From assembly GCA_023412745.1 (NCBI GenBank), contig JAEZBZ010000290.1:1-5381 (forward strand): a DNA stretch of 5,381 nucleotides. The letters are read 5' to 3'. The notes beneath the pieces were generated by a model. That model was not told the DNA's origin. It did no database searches and saw only the letters and a list, made by a program, of their open reading frames with translations. Position 1 is the stretch's first letter, and every line of letters begins with the position of its first letter. Positions 1 through 4,647 of the stretch are shown piece after piece. Position numbers and translations under genes: made by a program. The stretch comes from Pseudomonadota bacterium (lineage in GTDB: Bacteria; Pseudomonadota; Alphaproteobacteria; Rhizobiales; Hyphomicrobiaceae).

Positions 1-648
1 GGTGAGGACGTTGGCCAGCGCATTGAGGTGTGCCCCGCGATGGCTGTAGACCGCGCCCTTAGGGTTGCCGGTGGTGCCGGACGTATAGAGCAGGCAGATC
101 GAATCCCATTCGTCCACGGGCCCGGGATACGCGAACAGCGCATCGCCGGCCGCGATGAACATCTCGTATTCCATTTCTCCGCAGACTTGTGCGTCCGGTT
201 CTTCCGCGTCGGCGATGTCGATGATGCGCGGCGGAGTCTTCATGCCGGCGACCGCGGTTTTCACAGCATCGGCGAATATGCGATCGGCGAGCAGCAGCTT
301 GGCTTCGCCGTGTTCCAGGCAGAACGCGATCGAGGCCGGGTCGAGGCGGATATTGATCGGGTTCAGCACGGCACCCAGCATCGGCACCGCATAGTGTGCT
401 TCCAGCAGTGCCGGGGTGTTCGGCGCGATGATCGCCACCGTATCGCCGCGCCGGATGCCTGCATTGTGCAGCGCATGCGCCAGCCCGCGCGTGCGAGCAT
501 ACAACTCGGCATAGGTGAAGCGGCGCTCGCCGTGGATGACGGCGGTGCGGCTGGCGAACACGTTGGCGGCGCGGACCAGAAAGCTGATCGGGGTGAGAGG
601 AACGAAGTTGGCCGGGCGTTTGCGCAGCTCGGGCGGATCCATGTCCAT
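1..648 (-). CDS. AMP-forming acyl-CoA synthetase (AMP-binding enzyme), C-terminal part beyond the window
   Basis: Only the first 216 codons are present, about 40% of the usual length of about 540 residues; the gene runs off the left edge. The enzyme should activate a carboxylic acid with ATP to an acyl-adenylate and transfer it to CoA in the cytoplasm. The frame carries the ANL-superfamily phosphate-binding loop YTSGTTGNPKG at residues 188-198, followed by YSHRGAHLNA. The N-terminus (NFVPLTPISFL, residues 14-24; VIHGERRFTYAEL, 37-49; GAVLNPINIRLD, 92-103) resembles the medium-chain/DmdB-like branch of acyl-CoA synthetases, from memory of that family. The start at 648 is chosen because AGGAG (minus strand, 662-658) lies 9 nt upstream; a second ATG two codons on (642) is possible. 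It is the fourth gene of the SDR-kinase-DUF6285 operon, 33 nt after the DUF6285 gene. The substrate cannot be told from this part. The family is certain, the lva-like role is inference. Confidence 0.93.
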   Translation of the reverse strand, partial: MDMDPPELRKRPANFVPLTPISFLVRAANVFASRTAVIHGERRFTYAELYARTRGLAHALHNAGIRRGDTVAIIAPNTPALLEAHYAVPMLGAVLNPINIRLDPASIAFCLEHGEAKLLLADRIFADAVKTAVAGMKTPPRIIDIADAEEPDAQVCGEMEYEMFIAAGDALFAYPGPVDEWDSICLLYTSGTTGNPKGAVYSHRGAHLNALANVLT

Positions 649-681
649 CGACGTTCACTCCTGACGAGAGCGGTCTCGCAG

Positions 682-1041
682 TTAGCCGGCCTCGGCCCGC
701 GCTTTCAAAAATCGGGGATTGCTGATCTTCAGTTCCTCGATGACGACGGCCTTGAGGCGATCGGCGAGATCGGGGTGCTTCTTGCTATTGACCTTGCCGC
801 TGCGGATATCGGCGGCGAGCTGCTTCATCTCTCCTTCGGCTTCCGGATAGATGCTGTCGAGCAGGTTCCAGCGTTCCGAATGGCCGTCGGTAACGATCTC
901 GCGGCGGGCGATTTCGAGCGCGTTGGCGAGCATCGCGGCGGTGTAGCGGAGCTCGGCCGACAGTGCGGGTTGCAACTCGCTTTTCAGGGTCGCGATGGCA
1001 AGTTCGATCAAGGTTTCGGCGGAAACGCGCTTCACTGCCAT
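682..1041 (-). CDS. DUF6285 domain-containing protein, probable partner of the upstream kinase
   Basis: A complete 119-residue soluble protein with no signal peptide or membrane segment. It is mostly predicted helical: LIELAIATLKSELQPAL near residues 11-27, then AELRYTAAMLANALEIARRE around 29-48, then a charged C-terminal half. I recognise it as DUF6285, a family of about 100-130 residues usually encoded beside an APH-type phosphotransferase and acyl-CoA enzymes. No catalytic motif is visible and no reaction should be assigned. Its ATG overlaps the last 10 nt of the kinase gene in another frame, and AGGAG sits 8 nt before the ATG, inside the kinase 3' end, so translational coupling and roughly balanced synthesis are likely. 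By gene order it corresponds to LvaB, the small protein that works with the kinase LvaA in P. putida levulinate catabolism. Homology to LvaB was not tested here. Confidence 0.85.
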   Translation of the reverse strand: MAVKRVSAETLIELAIATLKSELQPALSAELRYTAAMLANALEIARREIVTDGHSERWNLLDSIYPEAEGEMKQLAADIRSGKVNSKKHPDLADRLKAVVIEELKISNPRFLKARAEAG

Positions 1042-2111
1042 CGCACATCTCCTGAGGCACTGAGGTTGCTGATTGCATCCAGCGCGTCGAGTTCCATTTC
1101 GGGTGCCATCAGGCCGGTCAACGCCAGCTCCAGCGAGTCCTCGCCGCCCTTGCGATAGCGGTCACCTTGCAGCACCGCGATGGTGGCCCATTTCGCGGCG
1201 GCCATGATCTCCCAGTAACCGACGACGGTTTCATCGACCTTGTGCACCGCTTCGCTGCGATAGCCCTCGAAGAACGCCGCGCGGCTGCCGATGCCGCCGA
1301 CCTCCTTGGCGTCGTTGCCGAACCGCCAGCAGCGTGCCATCAGCCAGCCGATATCCTCGTGGCGGTCGCCCCAGTGTGCGAATTCCCAATCCAGGATCGC
1401 GCCGAGCTTCCCATCCTGCACGAGATAATTGCCGCTGCGGAAATCCCCATGCACGAGGCTGAGCTGATCCGCCGCCGGCGCATGCGCGTCGAGCCAGGAC
1501 AGCACATATTCCAGAGCCGGGCGCGGATCGGTCGCCTCGTCGAGCGCGCTGCGCAAGCGGGCAATCTCAGTGCGCGCAGGAGACAGCAGCGGGATCGGCA
1601 GAAAGCTCAGTTCGTCATTCGGCGGCACGATACGATGGATCTTGGCCATCTCGGCGCCAAGTCGCTTGGCCAGGTCATCACCGAATGCATCGAGGTTCGG
1701 ATCACGTACGATGCGCCGCGCCTGGGCATTGCCGGACACGAAGGATTGGATCAGGAACGGCGCGCCGATCAGGTCGGCTTCCGCGTGGCGCAGGATCGGC
1801 TCGGCAACCGCGACGCCGGCCGCATGCGCGGCGCGCAGGGCGCGGAACTCGCCCGCGCGATCGAGGCTCATGGACAGGCGGGCAACGGCATCGGTGCGCA
1901 GCACCCAGGTGTTGCTGCCGTTGCGCGGGCCACCTTGGACAGCGGCGACGACGCGCCAGTTCTCCTGGATGGCACCGCCGCTGAGCAGCACGGCTTCCAC
2001 GATCTTGACCGACTGCGCGTCGAGTTCGCGGGCGAGCCAGCTTTCCAGCGGCCCGGTGTTCTCCGGGTCCAACGTGCGTGCGCGGCGCGCGGTTGTCTGG
2101 GATTGTGTCAT
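1032..2111 (-). CDS. Phosphotransferase family protein (APH fold, ACAD10/11-N-like), candidate hydroxyacyl-CoA kinase
   Basis: A complete 359-residue cytoplasmic kinase of the APH/choline kinase fold. Visible are a nucleotide-loop-like LSGGAIQENW at residues 43-52, the N-lobe strand WVLRTD (69-74), the catalytic loop HGDFRSGN at 221-228 with catalytic Asp223 and Asn228, and the metal-binding DWE at 241-243 followed by HWGDRHEDIGWL. The family N-lobe, C-lobe and length all look intact. This branch resembles the kinase domain of ACAD10/ACAD11 and bacterial LvaA, which phosphorylate a hydroxyl on a hydroxyacyl-CoA so that it can later be eliminated. It is not a typical antibiotic-resistance enzyme: it sits between an SDR, a DUF6285 protein and an acyl-CoA synthetase. 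It starts 3 nt after the SDR stop codon without a strong Shine-Dalgarno, which suggests reinitiation by ribosomes finishing the SDR gene. Family very sure; substrate inferred from neighbours. Confidence 0.9.
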   Translation of the reverse strand: MTQSQTTARRARTLDPENTGPLESWLARELDAQSVKIVEAVLLSGGAIQENWRVVAAVQGGPRNGSNTWVLRTDAVARLSMSLDRAGEFRALRAAHAAGVAVAEPILRHAEADLIGAPFLIQSFVSGNAQARRIVRDPNLDAFGDDLAKRLGAEMAKIHRIVPPNDELSFLPIPLLSPARTEIARLRSALDEATDPRPALEYVLSWLDAHAPAADQLSLVHGDFRSGNYLVQDGKLGAILDWEFAHWGDRHEDIGWLMARCWRFGNDAKEVGGIGSRAAFFEGYRSEAVHKVDETVVGYWEIMAAAKWATIAVLQGDRYRKGGEDSLELALTGLMAPEMELDALDAISNLSASGDVRWQ

Positions 2112-2114
2112 GTG

Positions 2115-2885
2115 TCAGGCCATGCCCAGCAGCGTGCCGCCGTCCACCACCAGCGTGCTGCCGGTGATGTAGGCCCCTGCATCCGACGCTAGCAGCAGCA
2201 ACGGCCCGTCGAGTTCCGACAGCTTGCCGGCGCGTGCCATCGGAACTTTTGATAGCAGCTTGCGCCCGGCATCGCTGGCGAGGAACTGATCGTTGAGTTC
2301 GGTGACGACATAGCCCGGCGCCAGCGCATTGACGCGGACACGGTCGCGCGCCAGTTCCAGCGCCATCGCCTTGGTGAGTTGGATGACAGCGGCTTTCGAG
2401 GCCGCATAGGCCGCGACGGCCTTCAGGACGCCTAGGCCGAGCACCGAGGAGATGTTGACGATCGCGCCGCCGTTGCCGGCCGCGACCATGCGTTTGGCCG
2501 CTTCCTGGCCGACGCGGAACACGCCGTCGAGATTGACGTCGAGCACTTGCCGCCAATCGTCCTCGCCTAGCTTGGTGAAGAACGTATTGGATGGCAGTCC
2601 GGCGTTGTTCACCAGGATCGACACGGGACCGAACGCAGCTTCTGCGGCATCAAACGCGGCGCGGACGCTTTCCGGCTCGGTCACGTCGAGTGGTACGGCG
2701 ACGGCCTCGTGGCCGGATGCGCGCAGTTCATCGACCAGCGCTTCCAGGCGATCCATGCGGCGGGCGGCAACTACGACGCGGGCGCCTGCGCACGCCAGCA
2801 CTCCTGCGAAATGTCGGCCGAGACCCGAGGATGCTCCAGTAATGAGTGCCGTTTTCCCGGCAAGTGAGAATGGCGCGTCGGACAT
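2115..2885 (-). CDS. SDR family NAD(P)-dependent oxidoreductase
   Basis: A complete 256-residue classical short-chain dehydrogenase/reductase. The cofactor motif TGASSGLG is at residues 16-23, the strand-2 end VVVAARR at 37-43, DV at 67-68, NNAG at 93-96, Asn118, and the catalytic set Ser147, Tyr160 and Lys164 (YAASK), then PG at 190-191 and a C-terminal DGG. The arginines at 42-43 after the second strand favour NADP(H) over NAD(H); this is a family rule, not proof. It would interconvert a hydroxyl and a ketone on a small or CoA-bound substrate. By position it corresponds to LvaD in an lva-like pathway (keto-acyl-CoA to hydroxyacyl-CoA), but sequence alone cannot separate this from a 3-hydroxyacyl-CoA or other alcohol dehydrogenase. 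It is the first gene of the minus-strand operon. The start at 2885 is nearly forced: an in-frame TAA lies 18-20 nt upstream. No good Shine-Dalgarno precedes it. Confidence 0.95.
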   Translation of the reverse strand: MSDAPFSLAGKTALITGASSGLGRHFAGVLACAGARVVVAARRMDRLEALVDELRASGHEAVAVPLDVTEPESVRAAFDAAEAAFGPVSILVNNAGLPSNTFFTKLGEDDWRQVLDVNLDGVFRVGQEAAKRMVAAGNGGAIVNISSVLGLGVLKAVAAYAASKAAVIQLTKAMALELARDRVRVNALAPGYVVTELNDQFLASDAGRKLLSKVPMARAGKLSELDGPLLLLASDAGAYITGSTLVVDGGTLLGMA

Positions 2886-2982
2886 CTGGACTGAATCTTA
2901 TCCCAATGTTGTGTGTCCCCGGCGCAAAGCCTTCGCGGCCGGTTTGGCTGCAAGATGGCACACGTCGCCGTCGCATGGAATT

Positions 2983-3003
2983 GGGCATACGATATCTATG
3001 CCC
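2983..3003. promoter_or_regulatory. 21-bp inverted repeat, possible operator of the acyl-CoA operon
   Basis: GGGCATA (2983-2989) and its perfect reverse complement TATGCCC (2997-3003) flank a 7-nt spacer that itself contains GATATC. The centre is about 108 nt upstream of the SDR start codon, inside the gap between the solute-binding protein and the operon. The spacing and symmetry fit a dimeric repressor of the TetR or GntR type, common regulators of acyl-CoA gene clusters. No regulator gene lies in the window and no convincing promoter hexamers flank the site, so the function is inferred. The stem is too short and lacks a T-run to be a terminator. Confidence 0.4.
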
Positions 3004-3070
3004 GCGGACCTGAGGTGGCGTGCACGTGGCGCTTGGAGAGCCGATCGTTGGATTGCCCGGCAGAGAAGGC

Positions 3071-3104
3071 GGACGTGAGGCAAGGATGGTCTCACCTCAC
3101 GTCC
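3071..3104 (-). terminator. Hairpin after the solute-binding protein gene, probable terminator
   Basis: GGACGTGAGG (3071-3080) pairs perfectly with CCTCACGTCC (3095-3104) across a 14-nt loop. On the minus strand the stem starts 8 nt after the TAA (3115-3113) of the solute-binding protein gene, a normal place for a terminator or a 3'-end stabilising hairpin. The tract after the stem on that strand is GCCTTCTCTG, pyrimidine-rich but not a true U-run, so intrinsic termination may be weak. A second pairing is possible, GTGAG (3075-3079) with CTCAC (3091-3095). It would separate binding-protein transcription from the SDR operon. Confidence 0.5.
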
Positions 3105-3112
3105 TTACCTTC

Positions 3113-4114
3113 TTACTTGGTTGCGCTAGGTTTGACGTCTGCTGCCGACAACAACGCAGCCTGGCGCTCCAGTTCGGCCAGGAACTGTTTGCGGTGCTCG
3201 TCGGGCGTCCACTGGTTTTCCGGGAACACCGTCGTGCCGACTTGCTCGAAGTTCTTGATGATGGCGGGATCCTTCAGCGCCACCTTCAGAGCCTCATTGA
3301 CCTTGGTCACGATTTCGGCCGGCGTGCCCTTCGGCGCGTAGATGGCGTTCCAAAGCGTCATGGTCATGTCTGGGAAGCCGGCTTCCTTGGCCGTCGGCAC
3401 GTCCTTGATCGAGGCGATACGCTCGGTATCGGCGACCATGAATGCCTTGATTGTGCCACCCGAGATCTGTGGTACCGAGTTGGTCGACTGATCACACATC
3501 ACGTCGATCTGGCCCGCGACGAGGTCGTTCATGGCCGGACCGGTGCCGCGGTAGGCGACGAAGGCGAACTTCTGTCCCAGCACCTTCTGCATCAGCAGTC
3601 CGCAGACGTGCGAGTTGGAACCGACGCCGGCGTGGCCCATGGTGAACTTGTCCGGGTTCTTCACCATCCACTCGAACAGCCCTTTGGCGTCATTGAATTC
3701 CAGCGCCTTCTTGCCGACCACCGTCATCGGACCGCGATTGATCAGGCCGACGGTTTCAAATGCGTTTTTAGTGTCGTAGCGCAGATTGTTGTAAAGCGCG
3801 GGCGCGGCGGTGATGCCCTGGTGATGCAACAGCATCGTGTAGCCATCCGGGGCTGCCTTCGAAACGCGTTCCGTGCCGGTGGTGCCGCCTGCGCCGGCGA
3901 CGTTCTCGATCACGACCTGCTGGCCGAGCGTACGGCTGAGGTGTTCCGCGACGACCCGGGCGATGGTGTCGGTAGGACCACCGGCTGCGAAGGGAACAAC
4001 GAACGTGATGGGCCTTGTTGGATAGCTTTGCGCGATCGCGAGGTTGGGCAGTGCCAGTGCGGCGGCCACGGCAACGCCGATGAACCCTCGGCGGGTCCAC
4101 TCCAGTATCTGCAT
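3113..4114 (-). CDS. Tripartite tricarboxylate transporter substrate-binding protein (Bug/TctC family)
   Basis: A complete 333-residue periplasmic binding protein of a TTT (TctABC-type) uptake system. Residues 1-28 look like a signal peptide: an N-region with a twin-arginine-like TRRGFIG (7-13), the hydrophobic stretch VAVAAALAL, and a likely cut after AIA at 28. The mature part starts QSYPTRPITFVVPFAAGG, the family hallmark, followed by D49, LGQQVVIENVAGAGG (63-77), PDGYT (89-93), GHAGVGSNSH (160-169) and YRGTGPAMNDLVAGQIDVM (188-206). Length is normal. Two cysteines, C171 and C207, lie in these conserved blocks. The start at 4114 has GGAGGA 6 nt upstream. Such proteins bind small carboxylates; the gene diverges from suyAB, so sulfolactate or a related acid is a reasonable guess. 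No TctA or TctB membrane gene is next to it here. Confidence 0.95.
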   Translation of the reverse strand: MQILEWTRRGFIGVAVAAALALPNLAIAQSYPTRPITFVVPFAAGGPTDTIARVVAEHLSRTLGQQVVIENVAGAGGTTGTERVSKAAPDGYTMLLHHQGITAAPALYNNLRYDTKNAFETVGLINRGPMTVVGKKALEFNDAKGLFEWMVKNPDKFTMGHAGVGSNSHVCGLLMQKVLGQKFAFVAYRGTGPAMNDLVAGQIDVMCDQSTNSVPQISGGTIKAFMVADTERIASIKDVPTAKEAGFPDMTMTLWNAIYAPKGTPAEIVTKVNEALKVALKDPAIIKNFEQVGTTVFPENQWTPDEHRKQFLAELERQAALLSAADVKPSATK

Positions 4115-4335
4115 TTCATTTCCTCCGATAACTTTGTCTTGGTTTGGGCAGTGTTGTTAAGTTTGGTGATAGGGCCGGTTCCTGCCTGAATCCGGGAAAT
4201 TGAGGTGACCACCCTCCGCCTGGCCACACGATCCATATTGCCATCGAGCCGATTAGGGCCGAAAACATATCTTATAAATGTGATCTAATGAAACAAGCGG
4301 CCATTAGTTTGAGCCGTGCAACCTGGGGAGCGAAA
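4115..4335. promoter_or_regulatory. Divergent intergenic region between the binding-protein gene and suyA
   Basis: About 220 nt separate the outward-facing starts, so promoters for both directions should lie here, perhaps under one regulator. The stretch from 4261 to 4290 is clearly more AT-rich than its surroundings and includes TATAAA at 4273-4278, a possible -10 for suyA, but no matching TTGACA-like -35 is at the right spacing. An imperfect palindrome spans 4265-4281 (ACAT at 4265-4268, ATGT at 4278-4281, plus two inner matches). I found no convincing promoter for the minus-strand gene. The region is supported by layout; the individual sites are weak. Confidence 0.45.
4325..4330 (+). promoter_or_regulatory. 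Shine-Dalgarno that decides the GTG start of suyA
   Basis: GGGGAG lies 5 nt before the GTG at 4336, while the in-frame ATG at 4288 has no purine-rich sequence before it (its upstream is AT-rich). This supports initiation at GTG 4336 rather than at the longer ATG start. Confidence 0.65.
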
Positions 4336-4626
4336 GTGTCGAATATTCCGCAGTTTCTAGTGCATAGCCCTAAAGATAACGTTGGGGTTGTTGTCGTCGA
4401 GAACCTGAAAGCCGGCACCAAGATGCTTGGCGTGATCACCGAAAACGACACCACGACGGAAATGGTTGCGAAGCACGACATTCCGATCGGCCACAAGGTG
4501 GCGCTGACCGAGCTGAAGGACGGCGATACGGTCATCAAGTATGGCGAGGACATCGGCAAGATGGTCGCTGGCGCCAAGCCGGGCGAGCATGTCCACGTCC
4601 ACAATCTGAAGACGAAGCGCTGGTAA
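4336..4626 (+). CDS. suyA: UxaA family small subunit, probable (2R)-3-sulfolactate sulfo-lyase subunit alpha
   Basis: A 96-residue SAF-domain protein, the small half of a split UxaA-type (altronate/galactarate dehydratase-like) lyase. Visible are FLVHSPKDNVGVVVVENLKAG (residues 7-27, in two parts), DIPIGHKVAL (48-57) with His53, GDTVIKYGEDIG (63-74) and the histidine-rich end HVHVHN (85-90) followed by LKTKRW. That C-terminus and the KYG.DIG segment are what I remember of SuyA; altronate dehydratases are single long chains. With SuyB it would cleave sulfolactate to pyruvate and sulfite in the cytoplasm. I prefer the GTG at 4336 because of its GGGGAG and because the protein then begins close to the domain; an ATG at 4288 would add 16 residues without known counterpart. 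It is 21 nt upstream of suyB. A related split dehydratase for another hydroxyacid is the main alternative. Confidence 0.78.
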   Translation: MSNIPQFLVHSPKDNVGVVVVENLKAGTKMLGVITENDTTTEMVAKHDIPIGHKVALTELKDGDTVIKYGEDIGKMVAGAKPGEHVHVHNLKTKRW

Positions 4627-4647
4627 GAGCCGCGGGAGGAAACTGTC

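Noticed and set aside
59..658. Open frame of 199 codons on the minus strand over the acyl-CoA synthetase
   Set aside because: It is a different frame of the same strand, Arg/His-rich and without motifs; the real frame starts at 648 and contains YTSGTTGNPKG.
28..1158. Open frame of 376 codons on the plus strand, and a similar one at 1167-2192
   Set aside because: They are antisense to the acyl-CoA synthetase, DUF6285 and kinase genes, are rich in Arg, Gly and His, show no recognisable motif, and are expected shadows of GC-rich codon use.
1032..2111. Aminoglycoside resistance gene
   Set aside because: The APH fold is shared, but the operon of acyl-CoA genes and the ACAD10/11-like sequence point to metabolic kinase activity.
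2921..2936. Imperfect palindrome around CGCAAAGCCTTCGCG
   Set aside because: It needs a G-T pair and has only about six pairs; common in GC-rich DNA.
3020..4189. Open frame of 389 codons on the plus strand, opposite the binding-protein gene
   Set aside because: The minus strand carries every family motif of the TTT binding protein and a strong ribosome site; the plus frame has no motif and is a shadow.
4175..4195. CCGGTTC...GAATCCGG stem with one bulge in the divergent region
   Set aside because: Only a short, bulged stem based on self-complementary CCGG; no T-run and no aptamer-like structure.
4222..4241. Possible sigma-54 promoter (TGG... and TTGC)
   Set aside because: The GG and GC elements are 16 nt apart rather than the required 10.
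4170..4261. 8-bp direct repeat TAGGGCCG at 4170-4177 and 4254-4261, 84 bp apart
   Set aside because: One shared 8-mer in about 220 nt is close to what chance gives; the helical spacing is attractive but not enough.
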